From assembly GCA_039613835.1 (NCBI GenBank), contig CP154827.1:528501-592500 (forward strand): a DNA stretch of 64,000 nt, in the 5' to 3' direction. Below the pieces are notes generated by a model that was not told the origin of the DNA, made no database searches, and saw nothing but the letters and a program-made list of their open reading frames with translations. This stretch comes from Acetobacteraceae bacterium. Lineage in GTDB: Bacteria; Pseudomonadota; Alphaproteobacteria; Acetobacterales; Acetobacteraceae. Positions 18,305-27,969 of the stretch are shown here, one piece after another. Position numbers and translations under genes: made by a program. Position 1 is the stretch's first letter. The number at the start of each line of letters is the position of its first letter.

Positions 18305-19327
18305 TTACAACGCGTCGAGCAGGGCTGTGGTGATCTCACTTGTGCTCGCTGTGCCGCCAAGGTCACGCGTGCGGACACCGCCTGTGGTTACGACGCGGGT
18401 GATGGCGTCATCAAGACGTTGCTTCAGATCATGACGCCCCACATGGGCCAGCATTAACCCGCCTGCCATCAGCAGGGCCAATGGGTTTGCGACGTTTTTG
18501 CCGGCAATATCCGGCGCTGAACCATGGACGGCCTCGAAGATGGCGGCTTTCTCACCGATATTCGCCCCCGGTGCCATGCCCAGCCCCCCGACAAACCCGG
18601 CTGTGAGATCAGAGAGAATATCACCGAAGAGATTTGTCGTGACGATGACATCAAATTGCCAGGGATCGGTGACGAGTTGCATGGCGCATGCATCTACAAT
18701 GCGCTCATCAATGGTGATCTTTCCGGCATATTCCTGCGCAATGTCGCGCCCTGTCTCCAGGAAAAGTCCGCTGAAGATTTTCAGAATATTGGCTTTATGA
18801 ACAAGCGTGACTTTTTTGCGGCCATTCGCGACGGCATAATCACACGCGAAACGGATGACCCGCGCACATTCTTCGCGGGAATTAAAGCCGCCACCACAGG
18901 CGATGGCGCGTGGGTCATCCCCCAACGGCAGGTAATATTCATTCGCGGCGTAAAGCCCCTCGATATTTTCCCGCACCACGACGAGGTCAATATGATCAAA
19001 CCGTCCGCCGGGGATGGTCGTCCGCGTCGGGCGCAGATTGGCGTAAAGCCCGAAGCGCTGGCGCAAGGTGAGATTGACGGATTTGAACCCTTTGCCAACC
19101 GGGGTCGTCAGCGGCCCCTTGAGGGCCAGACCGGTGCGGGAGATGCTTTCCAGTGTTGCCTCCGGCAAGGGGAGGCCACTGGATTCAATCGCGCCGAGCC
19201 CGCCCGCACATCTTTCCCACGCGAAGGGCGCACCCAGTTTTTCAAGAATTTTCACGGTTGAGTCCGTGATTTCCGGGCCGATCCCATCACCCTCAATGAG
19301 GGTCGCCCGATATGTTCTGCTTGTCAT
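18305..19327 (-). CDS. Isocitrate dehydrogenase, NAD-dependent type
   Basis: Decarboxylating dehydrogenase of the isocitrate/isopropylmalate family, most like the 340-residue NAD-type isocitrate dehydrogenase of acetic acid bacteria. Substrate-site segments are LKGPLTTPVGKGFKSVNLTL, RQRFGLYANLRPTRT and VVRENIEGLYAANEY. The metal-site motif is FDVIVTTNLFGDILSDLTAG and the cofactor region is AVHGSAPDIAGKNVANP. The start at 19327 has TGAGGC upstream; a TTG at 19339 is in frame but less likely. It is the last gene of the uvrD operon, 12 bp after pepP. Homology to 3-isopropylmalate dehydrogenase is inherent, but the LTTPVGKG loop favours isocitrate. Confidence 0.87.
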   Translation of the reverse strand: MTSRTYRATLIEGDGIGPEITDSTVKILEKLGAPFAWERCAGGLGAIESSGLPLPEATLESISRTGLALKGPLTTPVGKGFKSVNLTLRQRFGLYANLRPTRTTIPGGRFDHIDLVVVRENIEGLYAANEYYLPLGDDPRAIACGGGFNSREECARVIRFACDYAVANGRKKVTLVHKANILKIFSGLFLETGRDIAQEYAGKITIDERIVDACAMQLVTDPWQFDVIVTTNLFGDILSDLTAGFVGGLGMAPGANIGEKAAIFEAVHGSAPDIAGKNVANPLALLMAGGLMLAHVGRHDLKQRLDDAITRVVTTGGVRTRDLGGTASTSEITTALLDAL

Positions 19328-19339
19328 AGAAAGCCTCAA

Positions 19340-21115
19340 TCAACAGTTCAGGGGTGCACATGCCTCCATGAGCCACGCCCGTGCATCTCCCTCCAGAAGC
19401 GGGGAAATTTCCTCCCGCGTTTTGGCGTGATAGGCGTTGATCCAATCGATCTCCTCCGCAGAGAGGAGGACGGGGCGGATCATTTTCCGGTCGAAAGGTG
19501 CGTAATTCAGCGTCTCGAACGCCAGAAATTCACGCGAACCCGTTCGGGGTGCGTCTTTGACGATCAGCAGATTTTCCGAACGTATGCCGTAATGTCCCGG
19601 CTCATAATATCCTGGTTCGTTTGAGACGATCATGCCCGGCATAAGCGGAGTGGGACGCGGGGCCGCGCTGATATTTTGCGGCCCCTCATGCACGGAGAGG
19701 TAACTCCCGACGCCATGGCCCGTGCCGTGATCATAATCGAGCCCCGCCTGCCATAAAGCGTAGCGGGCGAGGGGGTCAAGCCGGTAACCCGGCGTGCCGA
19801 CGGGGAAGACCGCCCGGGCGATGGCGATATGTCCTTTCAGCACGCGCGTGAACGCGTCACATATGGCGTCATCAGGCGCGTTCGGCCCGATCCAGATTGT
19901 GCGCGTCACGTCCGTCGTGCCGGCCTCATACTGCCCGCCACTATCAATGAGGTAAATCTGGCTCGCTGTGAGGTCACGATCCTGCCCTTTGATCGCGCGG
20001 TAATGGGGCAGGGCGGCATTCGGCCCGGCGGCGGAGATCGCGGGGAAGCTCTCCTCCCGGAATTCCGGCGCTTCAGAGCGAAACCTATATAGGTGATCGG
20101 CGAGTGCTGCCTCCTGGCATCCAACGCCTGACTTTGTGACGAAATGCAGGAATTTGCACAAAGCGGCTGAGTCGATTTTCTGGATGCGACGGGCGCCATC
20201 AAGCTCGACGTCGTTCTTCTGCGCCTTCAAAAGGTGGCAGGGATCGGCATCGCGCACCGGCTTTGCACCGATCGCATCAAGATGCTGTCGGAACCACACT
20301 GACGCGCTCTCCGGATCCAGCCGCACGATTTTGCCCCGAAGATTTTCCAGTGACTGGGGCAAGGTTTCGGGTGGGGCGAAGGTCACGCCAGGCCCGAAAT
20401 GGGTGGCGGCGTTTTCAGGCAGGCGGGCCTTATCGATGAAGGCCGTCACCGCGCCATCCGGCGTGATCAGTCCGAAGCCTAGCACGACCGGCGTATAAGG
20501 CACGTCATTACCGCGCATATTCAACAGCCAGGCGAGGCAGGTCGGATCGGTAATCAGGGCGGCGTCATGTCCACGCTCAGCCAGTATCTGCCCGATATGC
20601 GTGCGTTTCTGAAGTGAATCCTGTCCGGAAAATTGCAGTTCCAGGAGCTGGACCCTGCCATCGGGCTTCTCTGGTTGTGTCACCCAGGCAGCATCAATCG
20701 GGTTTTGCGAGAGTGGGACCAGCGTAACGGACGATATGGTGTCGAAATTTTTGAAAATAGCCTCAGAGGCCAGGCGCGGGTCAAACCCAAGTTTGAGGCC
20801 CCCCTGGCGCGCCGCCGCCCATTTTTGCGGACCACCCGCCACAAGGCTCTGTGCGGACCAGATGGACGGATCAAGTTGGCTGCGAAGCTGCTCGGTATAT
20901 CGACCATCTGAGAAGACGGCCCCTTCCTCCTGCAGCAAAATCGCCAGCCCGGCGCTGCCGGTAAATCCGGTCAACCAGGCAAGGCGCTCAGCATAAGGTG
21001 CGACATACTCACCGAGAAATTCATCGCCCCTCGGCAGGATCATCCCGTCCAGACCCTCCGCGGAGAGTTGTGCACGAATATGGCGAATGGAATCGCGGCT
21101 TGCGGGTAATGTCAC
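19340..21115 (-). CDS. Xaa-Pro aminopeptidase, M24B family
   Basis: Cytoplasmic metallopeptidase that removes N-terminal residues preceding proline. At 591 residues it is the long three-domain form, with two creatinase N-terminal domains and the C-terminal pita-bread domain. Metal ligands are visible in LIDSGGQYEAGTTDVTRT (two Asp), TGHGVGSYLSVHEGP (His), IVSNEPGYYE (Glu) and RSENLLIV (Glu). It follows the GNAT gene by 14 bp in the uvrD-prmA-GNAT-pepP-icd operon. No defects are seen. Confidence 0.92.
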   Translation of the reverse strand: MTLPASRDSIRHIRAQLSAEGLDGMILPRGDEFLGEYVAPYAERLAWLTGFTGSAGLAILLQEEGAVFSDGRYTEQLRSQLDPSIWSAQSLVAGGPQKWAAARQGGLKLGFDPRLASEAIFKNFDTISSVTLVPLSQNPIDAAWVTQPEKPDGRVQLLELQFSGQDSLQKRTHIGQILAERGHDAALITDPTCLAWLLNMRGNDVPYTPVVLGFGLITPDGAVTAFIDKARLPENAATHFGPGVTFAPPETLPQSLENLRGKIVRLDPESASVWFRQHLDAIGAKPVRDADPCHLLKAQKNDVELDGARRIQKIDSAALCKFLHFVTKSGVGCQEAALADHLYRFRSEAPEFREESFPAISAAGPNAALPHYRAIKGQDRDLTASQIYLIDSGGQYEAGTTDVTRTIWIGPNAPDDAICDAFTRVLKGHIAIARAVFPVGTPGYRLDPLARYALWQAGLDYDHGTGHGVGSYLSVHEGPQNISAAPRPTPLMPGMIVSNEPGYYEPGHYGIRSENLLIVKDAPRTGSREFLAFETLNYAPFDRKMIRPVLLSAEEIDWINAYHAKTREEISPLLEGDARAWLMEACAPLNC

Positions 21116-21129
21116 CTTTAACCCCTGCT

Positions 21130-21639
21130 TCAGGAATCGAGTATCCGATACATAAAGACGAGGTTAAGCCATCGGTCAAATTTGCGCCCCACTTCCGGAA
21201 TCGCCGGCATGGCGGTAAAGCCGAATTTCTCATGCAATTGGATGGACGCCGTATTTGTGTCGGTGATGGCACCGATCATCAGGTGGCGCCCGGCTTCCGT
21301 CGCATGGGTGATCAATGCGGTGAGGAGCATCTGGCCGATCCCGAGGCGGCTCATCCCCGGTTTGACGTAAATGGAGTGCTCAACCGTCTGCGCATAACCT
21401 TCATAGGGGCGGAAAGGGCCGTAACTGCCATAGCCGAAAAACGTGCCCTCACATATCACGACAAAAACGGGCATGTCATTTTCCTGCTGCTGTTTCAGCC
21501 AGACCGCACGTTGTTTGAGGGTTTGCGGCGTGTTGTTCCAGAGCGCGTCGGAATGCGCAATATTGTGATTGACGATCTCAAGAATTTCCGGGAGGTCTTC
21601 TTCCCGCGCGAGGCGAAGCTGACAATCACGTGTGGTCAT
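21130..21639 (-). CDS. GNAT-family N-acetyltransferase, phosphinothricin-acetyltransferase-like
   Basis: Acetyl-CoA dependent acyltransferase. The acetyl-CoA motif is YVKPGMSRLGIGQMLLTALI, followed by GAITDTNTASIQLHEKFGFT, the classic pattern of the PAT/MnaT amino-acid or phosphinothricin acetyltransferases. The ATG at 21639 overlaps the prmA stop (ATGA) and has GAGGAA seven bases upstream, so it is preferred over the ATG at 21669. About 169 residues. The natural substrate is unknown; a methionine-derivative or amino-acid detoxification role is typical of the family. Confidence 0.88.
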   Translation of the reverse strand: MTTRDCQLRLAREEDLPEILEIVNHNIAHSDALWNNTPQTLKQRAVWLKQQQENDMPVFVVICEGTFFGYGSYGPFRPYEGYAQTVEHSIYVKPGMSRLGIGQMLLTALITHATEAGRHLMIGAITDTNTASIQLHEKFGFTAMPAIPEVGRKFDRWLNLVFMYRILDS

Positions 21640-22498
21640 GCGGGTTTCCTCAAAATAAGGGTGCACCATTCCCCTTCATAAATGCGGCGCTGCAGCACAA
21701 GGCCCTGACGACGATAAGTCGCGAGAACCATATTCGCTTGCGTCGTGAGCAGTCCGGCCAGTATGGTCGTTCCACCGCGTCTGAGTTTGGCGGTAAGGTC
21801 CCGGGCCATGAGGCAAAAGGGGCGCGCAAGAATATTGGCGAATATCAAGTCAAAATTCCGGCTGCGACGCACTGCGGGCGTGGCCCAGCCTTGACCCTGC
21901 ACCGCGTGAATCATGTTCCTGAGGCCGTTAAGCCGCGCATTGCTCCAGATGATACGCACAGACCATGGATCAATATCTGCGGCCATCGCCAGAATGCCGG
22001 AGCCACAACCCATATCCAGAATGCGGCGCAGGCGGCGATAAGCGACTTTTTCAAAGCCGCGCAGGCAACCTCGGGTTGAGCCATGCTCGCCCGAGCCGAA
22101 GGCGATCCCCGCATCGAGCGTGATAACGTGCCGCCCCGGCGCGCGCTGCGCATCGAGATGCGTGCCGCAAATCATGAAACGCTGGCCGATCTTCTGCGGC
22201 GGGAAGGCTTCATAAATTCGGGCCAGCCAGGCCATCACTATGGGTTGCCTGCTGATGAAGCGGCGCGTCATGGCCGGGAAAGGAGGCGTGCCACCGTAAG
22301 GGCGCTTTGCAACTCATCCTCCCGATGGCTCTGATCACGCACCCGTTCAACCCGCCAGTTCCGATGGTCGTCATCCGCCTCGAAAATGCCAACAGTTGTG
22401 CAGACTGTGGCAAGCGCACTTTCAAATAAAGGGACAGCGCTTTCCGCAACCGTGACGGAGAAGGTTTCAAGTTGTGTCGCGTGGCGCGGGCGGATCAT
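21636..22498 (-). pseudogene. prmA: Ribosomal protein L11 methyltransferase, frameshifted
   Basis: PrmA trimethylates ribosomal protein L11. The N-terminal L11-binding part is read from the ATG at 22498 (overlapping the uvrD stop) as MIRPRHATQLETFSVTVAES. It ends at a TGA near 22259 after ALTVARLLSRP. The rest lies in another frame: AWLARIYEAFPPQKIGQRF, GIAFGSGEHGSTRGCL, motif I DMGCGSGILAMAA and FDLIFANILARPF. A short piece in the third frame (HDAPLHQQAT) suggests two single-base lesions between about 22210 and 22280. The methyltransferase half is intact but has no good start. PrmA is dispensable in many bacteria, so loss is tolerable. Confidence 0.78.
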
Positions 22499-24705
22499 GA
22501 TGAGATCAGATCGACGTAACTGACATGAACGGCTTTGTCACCCGCTTTCTCGAAGGCGACGGATAAAGTCTCTCCATTAACGACCATAATTGTACCATAT
22601 CCATATTTCTGATGGAAAACACGATGACCCACCTCAAATTCTTCCACCGGGGGCGACATTGATGCTTTGCCCCTATCACGTCGCGCCAGGATTGGCCAAT
22701 GGCTGGCAGGGCGCGGGAAGGGCGTCTCCGGCACGCGCAAACCATCATAGGGGTTTGTTTCATTCCGCCAGTCTTCCGGGATTTCCCCGACAAACCGGCT
22801 CGGGATGCTGTCCTGCCAATTGGCGTAAATGCGCCGGCGCGCGGCATGGCAGATGATAGCCCGCACTCTGGCGCGTGTCAGCCCAACATAGGCCAGGCGC
22901 CGTTCCTCCTCAAGGCTGCGTTCTCCACCCTCCTCAAGGCTGCGTTGTGAGGGGAAAATGTCTTCCTCCCATCCCGGCAGGAAGACCGTATCGAATTCCA
23001 GCCCTTTCGCACCATGAAGCGTCATGACATTAACCTTGTCATCCCTCTGGACAGCATCCGCATCCATGACAAGGGCGATATGCTCCAGAAACGCTTCCAA
23101 TGACGGGAATTCCGCCATGGCGCGGAGGAGTTCCTTGATATTATCGAGCTTGCCGGGCGCTTCGATCGATTTATCGTCACGCCACATCTGGAGATAACCG
23201 GCCTCTTCCAGCACGGCTTCAAGCGCGACGACATGGCCTTCCCCACCCAGCCGTTCACGCCCCTGCGTTAATGTGTCGGATAAAGTCGCCAGAGCTTCCT
23301 GCCCCTTGCGCGTTAATAATTTGGGGCCGTTTTCAGCCAGGGCGGCCGCCATGAGGGGAATATGCTGCGCACGCGCGGCGGCATGGATTTTCTGCATCGC
23401 GATGGCGCCGATCCCGCGGCGGGGTGTGTTGGCGATGCGTTCAAACGCGAGATCATCGCCCGGGCGCGCCAGAAGACGCGCATAGGCCAGCGCATCCCGG
23501 ATTTCAGTGCGTTCGTAAAATCGGATGCCGCCAATAATGCGGTAAGGAATGTTTCTGACCAGCATACGATCTTCGAATGCGCGCGTCTGGAAGGAGGCGC
23601 GCACCAATATTGCCATTTGCGCGTAATCATGACCCTCATGATGCAGCGCTTCAATCCGTGCGGTAATGAGACGCGCCTCACCATCCGAATCCGGTGCTGC
23701 CAGAACGGTGACTTTTTCCCCCCGGCGGTCATCCGTCCCGGGGCGGAGTGTTTTGCCCAGTCGGTCATGATTATGTGCGATCAGCCCGGAAGCGGCGGAC
23801 AGAATTTCCTGCGTTGAACGGTAATTCTGTTCAAGCCTGATGATCTTCGCATTCGGGAAATCACGCTCAAATCGAAGGATGTTCTCAATTTCAGCGCCGC
23901 GCCAGGAATATATGGACTGATCGTCATCACCCACACAGGCGATATTGGCGTCTTCATCCGGGCGTTGTGACAAAAGACGTAGCCAAAGATATTGGGTTGT
24001 GTTCGTATCCTGATATTCGTCGACCATGATATATCTGAATAAGCGATGATAAGATTTGAGAACCTCAGGATGCAGGCGCAGGATTTCATAAACGTGCAGG
24101 ATAAGGTCGCCAAAATCGCAGGTGTCGAGAGTGCGCAACCTCTCCTGATAAGCGAGGTATATGTCGCGCGCCTTACCCTGCGCGAAGTCAGTATCCTCAG
24201 TTGGCGTGATACTTGCCGGGGTGAGGGCGCGGTCCTTCCAACGCTGGATGACGCCGAGCATGGCGTTGGGCGACCAGCGTTTCACATCGATTCCGGCCGG
24301 CTCCATCACCTGTTTGATGAGGCGGATCTGGTCATCCGTATCGAGAATGGTAAATTGATTGCTGAGACCAACCAGAGCGGCATGTCGACGCAGCATCCGC
24401 ACGCAGATTGCGTGGAACGTGCCCAGCCACAACCCATCGACTGTATGCCCGACGAGCGTCTCAATGCGGTCTTTCATTTCCCGCGCTGCTTTATTCGTGA
24501 AAGTCACGGCGAGAATTTGATGGGGGCGTGCTTTACCCGTCAGAAGAAGATGCGCGAAGCGTGTCGTCAAAACGCGGGTTTTACCTGTCCCCGCGCCAGC
24601 GAGGATCAATAATGGCCCTTCGATTGACTCGACAGCGGCGCGCTGCTCAAGGTTTAAGCGTTTCAGGTATCCATGTGCTTCAGGGGATGGTACAGAATGA
24701 TTCAC
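22495..24705 (-). CDS. uvrD: ATP-dependent DNA helicase UvrD/PcrA
   Basis: Superfamily 1 3'-5' helicase acting in nucleotide excision and mismatch repair. The Q motif is LNLEQRAAVES and Walker A is GAGTGKT at residues 37-43. Walker B is MVDEYQDTN; motif III is VGDDDQSIYSWRGA; motif IV is LEQNYRST; and motifs V and VI are VNVMTLHGAKGLEFDTVFLP and RLAYVGLTRAR. The C-terminal tail has the Tudor-like VGHRVFHQKYGYGTIM segment that binds RNA polymerase in PcrA. The 736-residue length is normal. It is the first gene of a five-gene operon and diverges from a RadC-like gene 50 bp away. Confidence 0.96.
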   Translation of the reverse strand: MNHSVPSPEAHGYLKRLNLEQRAAVESIEGPLLILAGAGTGKTRVLTTRFAHLLLTGKARPHQILAVTFTNKAAREMKDRIETLVGHTVDGLWLGTFHAICVRMLRRHAALVGLSNQFTILDTDDQIRLIKQVMEPAGIDVKRWSPNAMLGVIQRWKDRALTPASITPTEDTDFAQGKARDIYLAYQERLRTLDTCDFGDLILHVYEILRLHPEVLKSYHRLFRYIMVDEYQDTNTTQYLWLRLLSQRPDEDANIACVGDDDQSIYSWRGAEIENILRFERDFPNAKIIRLEQNYRSTQEILSAASGLIAHNHDRLGKTLRPGTDDRRGEKVTVLAAPDSDGEARLITARIEALHHEGHDYAQMAILVRASFQTRAFEDRMLVRNIPYRIIGGIRFYERTEIRDALAYARLLARPGDDLAFERIANTPRRGIGAIAMQKIHAAARAQHIPLMAAALAENGPKLLTRKGQEALATLSDTLTQGRERLGGEGHVVALEAVLEEAGYLQMWRDDKSIEAPGKLDNIKELLRAMAEFPSLEAFLEHIALVMDADAVQRDDKVNVMTLHGAKGLEFDTVFLPGWEEDIFPSQRSLEEGGERSLEEERRLAYVGLTRARVRAIICHAARRRIYANWQDSIPSRFVGEIPEDWRNETNPYDGLRVPETPFPRPASHWPILARRDRGKASMSPPVEEFEVGHRVFHQKYGYGTIMVVNGETLSVAFEKAGDKAVHVSYVDLISS

Positions 24706-24755
24706 ATTTACCGCACGACGTTGCAGAATTTTATGACACTATATCCTTTTAAAGA

Positions 24756-25436
24756 ATGAGCAGGCGGTCTTCCAGTCAAAAGAACAGCGTGCTCGGCCAT
24801 CGTGCCCGTATGCGTGAGCGCGTTTTGCGCAATGGCGTCGAATCTCTGGCGGATTACGAAATAATTGAAATGCTGTTGTTTCTGTCCGTCCCAAGGCAGG
24901 ACACAAAGCCGCGTACCAAGGAGCTAATGGCCACGTTTTGTTCCATTGGCGGCGTTGTAAATGCACCCGTGACTCGCTTGCGCGAGATTGGCCTCAACGA
25001 CAAGGCGATAAAAATCATGCGCCTCCCGCAGGTAGCGGCATCATTGCTGGCCGTGTCTGAGCCACAGACTGAGATCGTCGTTGGCGCTTGGGAGGAGCTG
25101 GTTGATTATCTACATGACACAATGGAGATCATGCCGGAGGATAGCTCTCGGGTGCTTTTCCTCAATAACAAGAACCGGCTTCTGGCCGATGAGGCTTTCA
25201 ATGTAGGTCGCGACACGCAGGATATGTTCCGCCGGGCCTTATCTCTCCATGCAACGGCGCTTATATGTTTGCACTCTGTGCAATTCAACGTGCAAGGCGA
25301 GGCGCGTCGACTTCGGAGTGTTGCAGTCAAACTACAGAAAGAGACAGAAAACCTCGCAATTACGCTGCATGACTATATTTTTATTGATAAGCAATTCGAA
25401 TTGTTCAGTTTCCGGCAACAGGGAATTATCGTCTGA
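24756..25436 (+). CDS. RadC/UPF0758-like protein with the JAB catalytic motif lost
   Basis: The N-terminal half is a normal RadC helix-hairpin-helix region (GHRARMRERVLRNGVESLAD, YEIIEMLLFLSVPRQDTKPR). The C-terminal half follows the JAB/MPN fold, with VLFLNNKNRLLADEAFNVG, RRALSLHATALICLHS and LHDYIFIDKQFELFSF. Where RadC proteins carry HNHPSGDP plus a downstream Ser-x-x-Asp, this one reads LHSVQFNVQGEARRLRS, so the zinc-binding His-x-His and the acidic ligand are gone. The frame is open over 226 residues, the family length, so this is a substituted site, not a frameshift. It is probably catalytically dead, perhaps with a structural or DNA-binding role. It sits 50 bp from uvrD and just before a second radC. 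Confidence 0.8.
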   Translation: MSRRSSSQKNSVLGHRARMRERVLRNGVESLADYEIIEMLLFLSVPRQDTKPRTKELMATFCSIGGVVNAPVTRLREIGLNDKAIKIMRLPQVAASLLAVSEPQTEIVVGAWEELVDYLHDTMEIMPEDSSRVLFLNNKNRLLADEAFNVGRDTQDMFRRALSLHATALICLHSVQFNVQGEARRLRSVAVKLQKETENLAITLHDYIFIDKQFELFSFRQQGIIV

Positions 25437-25572
25437 AAGCAATTATGCGGTGCGGTAAAAAAAGAGTTTTGATTAGGATCACCTTTCGCTAAGTTTGAAG
25501 CGCGACTTTCATCATTCGTTAACTGTTTGACGCTGTAGACTTATCCCGTTCCCCCCCGATCCTCATCAGTGT

Positions 25573-26388
25573 TTGTCCCAACGAGAGGCTACTCTGCCAA
25601 GAATAAATCGAAAGAATAGAACGAGGAAGAGGCCGACCGGGTCGAACGATCTCTTTGACGTCATCGGCTCCGGGTGGTCGCGGGTCGCCCTGAGTGAAAT
25701 TGAAGCGGCGGGAAGCCTGCCGGTCAAAGATGACTATGATCAGATTCGACATTTCCTTCGAGTGTTGCAAATTCCGGAAGATGTCGCGGCTGCGGTGTCC
25801 GTCAATCTCAAGGCGCGTTTCGACTCCTTCTCCGGTTTACTTTGCGCGCCCAATGAAGCGCTCACTTCTGTCCCGAATTTTCCGACCAGCGCCATCATCG
25901 CCGTGCGCCTCGTTCAGGAAGCGGCTATCCGCATTAATCGTGAGCGTATCAATAAAAAGAACGTCCTCGCGGATAAGCAATTTCTTCTGGATTATCTCAC
26001 CAGTTGATTAGCGCGAGAGGCCGTTGAGCAGTTTCATGCTATTTTCCTGTTCGATGATGGCGGTTTTCTGGCGGATGAAGCTCAGGCGCAGGGCACAGTC
26101 AATCATACACCTGTCTACCCTCGGGAAGTTGCGCGTCGCGCGATGGAGTTAAGGGCCGCCAACCTCATCCTCGTCCATAATCACCCGAGTGGAGACCCGA
26201 CACCGTCAGGCAGTGACATCCACATGACACATCAGATCATGTATGCAACGCGCCTGATCGGCGTCGATATTCTTGACCATCTCGTGATTGGTAAAGGGCG
26301 TTACGCCAGTCTTAAAGAACTCGGCTTACTCGAGTCCGTCATTGAGGATCGGCCCAAGCGCGGCGGCAAGCCCAAGATCCCCGGGTAG
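25573..26388 (+). pseudogene. radC: RadC/UPF0758 protein with an intact JAB motif but an in-frame stop
   Basis: Second RadC-type gene, 136 bp after the first. The N-terminal domain reads FLRVLQIPEDVAAAVSVNLK and PTSAIIAVRLVQEAAIRI. A TGA at 26005-26007 follows LLDYLTS. The same frame continues LAREAVEQFHAIFLFDDGG, GTVNHTPVYPREVARRAMEL, LILVHNHPSGDPTPSGSDIH and GVDILDHLVIGKGRYASLKE. One base change, probably CGA to TGA, explains it. The upstream start is unclear (TTG at 25573, no ATG in a good position). Beyond the usual ELGLL ending, the frame runs about 18 residues further and overlaps the purK 3' end by 63 bp on the other strand. Confidence 0.8.
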
Positions 26389-27465
26389 CGCCCCTTTAGG
26401 GAAAAGCGCATTGATGTGACCCATCTTGCGTCCGGGCCGCGCTTCCGCCTTGCCGTAAAGATGCAGGCGCGTGCCGGGTGTTTCCAACGCCCTGGAAGCT
26501 GCGTCATATGTGCCGGGGCCGACCAGATTTTTCATGACAGCATCGCTGTGACGGGTGAGGGGTTGGGCGCGCAGCCCCGCCACCATGCGTATATGCGCCT
26601 CAAACTGGCTGATCAGGCAGGCATCCTGCGTCCAATGGCCTGAATTATGGGGTCGCGGCTCGATCTCATTCACGCGCAATTCCCCCTTTGCGCCCAAGAA
26701 CAACTCAACGGCGAGGATGCCCACAAGCTGCAGACCATGGGCGATGCGGCACGCAATGTCCTGCGCTGATGCGGCCAGCTCAGGGCTGATGCGGGCCGGG
26801 GCGAGACTGATATCGAGGATGCCATGTCGATGGCGATTTTCCGTCACGTCGAAGCAGAAAGCGTCACCATAAAGATCCCGCGCGACGATGATGCTGAGCT
26901 CCCGATCAAAATCAACGAGGCCCTCGGCGATAAGCGGGTAGGGCAGCGTATCCTGAATCGCTTCAAGATCCTGAGGGCCATTGACCCGCCACTGGCCTTT
27001 CCCGTCATAACCAAAACGCGTCTGTTTCAGGATGAACGGTAAGCCGAGTGCCGCCTCTATCGTGGCAAGCGCAGCAGGGTCCGTGACAGCGACCCAGGGT
27101 GCCGTCTTCAGGCCAAATGCGTTGAGTTGAGACTTCTCGACAATGCGGTCCTGACTGATCTCTAATATTTTGCGTGAAGGATGCACGGGCTTGAGCGACT
27201 CAAGCAATGCAAGGTTCTCTGCGGGAATATTTTCAAACTCGAAGGTGATGACATCGACATTTTCCGCGAAGCGCCGCAGGGCTGCGGTATCATCATAAGC
27301 GGCGATCGTCGCGGAGGGAGCCACGTCAAGTGCAGGCTCATCGTCACGCGGCGAGAAGATATGGCAGTGGAAGCCCATTTCTGCCGCCGCCATGGCGGAC
27401 ATGCGGCCAAGCTGCCCGCCACCAATAATGCCGATTCGCCCCCCGGGCTTCAATATACGCGGCAT
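26326..27465 (-). CDS. purK: N5-carboxyaminoimidazole ribonucleotide synthase
   Basis: ATP-grasp enzyme that adds bicarbonate to aminoimidazole ribonucleotide in purine synthesis. The N-terminal dinucleotide-like fold starts GGRIGIIGGGQLGRMSAMAA. ATP-grasp landmarks are PFILKQTRFGYDGKGQW, VDFDRELSIIVARDLYGDAF and VNEIEPRPHNSGHWTQDACL. The 379-residue length is normal. It follows purE by 3 bp. The last 63 bp overlap the tail of the convergent radC pseudogene. Confidence 0.95.
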   Translation of the reverse strand: MPRILKPGGRIGIIGGGQLGRMSAMAAAEMGFHCHIFSPRDDEPALDVAPSATIAAYDDTAALRRFAENVDVITFEFENIPAENLALLESLKPVHPSRKILEISQDRIVEKSQLNAFGLKTAPWVAVTDPAALATIEAALGLPFILKQTRFGYDGKGQWRVNGPQDLEAIQDTLPYPLIAEGLVDFDRELSIIVARDLYGDAFCFDVTENRHRHGILDISLAPARISPELAASAQDIACRIAHGLQLVGILAVELFLGAKGELRVNEIEPRPHNSGHWTQDACLISQFEAHIRMVAGLRAQPLTRHSDAVMKNLVGPGTYDAASRALETPGTRLHLYGKAEARPGRKMGHINALFPKGALPGDLGLAAALGPILNDGLE

Positions 27466-27468
27466 GGC

Positions 27469-27969
27469 CTAGCCCTCAGGTGCGTCTTTGACGTTATCCG
27501 TCTGGGCCTGGCGCCATTTTTCAAGACGGATGCGCACCGCGTCATCGTCGAGAGACAGGATCGACGCGGCGGTCAGGGCGGCGTTAATAGCCCCTGCGCG
27601 GCCAATGGCGAACGTTGCCACCGGCACACCGCCAGGCATCTGCACGATGGAGAGAAGGGAGTCCATGCCTTTCAACGCGCGGCTTTCAACTGGCACACCG
27701 AGGACGGGAAGCGTCGTCCAGGCTGACACCATCCCGGGCAGATGCGCGGCACCGCCCGCTCCGGCAATGATGACTTTGAGACCTGCATCCCGTGCTGAAA
27801 CAGCATATTGCCGCAGGCGATCCGGTGTGCGGTGTGCTGAGACGATTTTAGTCTGATGCGTGATCATCAACTCGTCCAGCGTCTGGGAGGCGTGCTGCAT
27901 CGTCTCCCAGTCACTCTGACTTCCCATAATGATGCCAACATGGGCGGGTAGGTCTCGATTTCGGTTCAC
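27469..27969 (-). CDS. purE: N5-carboxyaminoimidazole ribonucleotide mutase, class I
   Basis: Moves the carboxylate of N5-CAIR to C4, the step after PurK. Active-site segments are [26 protein letters not shown] and [16 protein letters not shown], characteristic of the octameric class I enzyme. The GTG start at 27969 is chosen for CAGGAAAGC upstream and gives 166 residues; a GTG at 28008 would add 13 residues but has its GAGG directly abutting. It is the first gene of purEK. Confidence 0.94.
   Translation of the reverse strand: MNRNRDLPAHVGIIMGSQSDWETMQHASQTLDELMITHQTKIVSAHRTPDRLRQYAVSARDAGLKVIIAGAGGAAHLPGMVSAWTTLPVLGVPVESRALKGMDSLLSIVQMPGGVPVATFAIGRAGAINAALTAASILSLDDDAVRIRLEKWRQAQTDNVKDAPEG

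Noticed and set aside
7659..26007. In-frame TGA codons in three genes (7659, 11760, 26005), possibly TGA read as tryptophan
   Set aside because: Many intact genes in the window use TGA as their normal stop (ispG, hisS, prfA, gatA, nusB), and other broken genes have TAG or frameshifts, so ordinary nonsense mutation is simpler.
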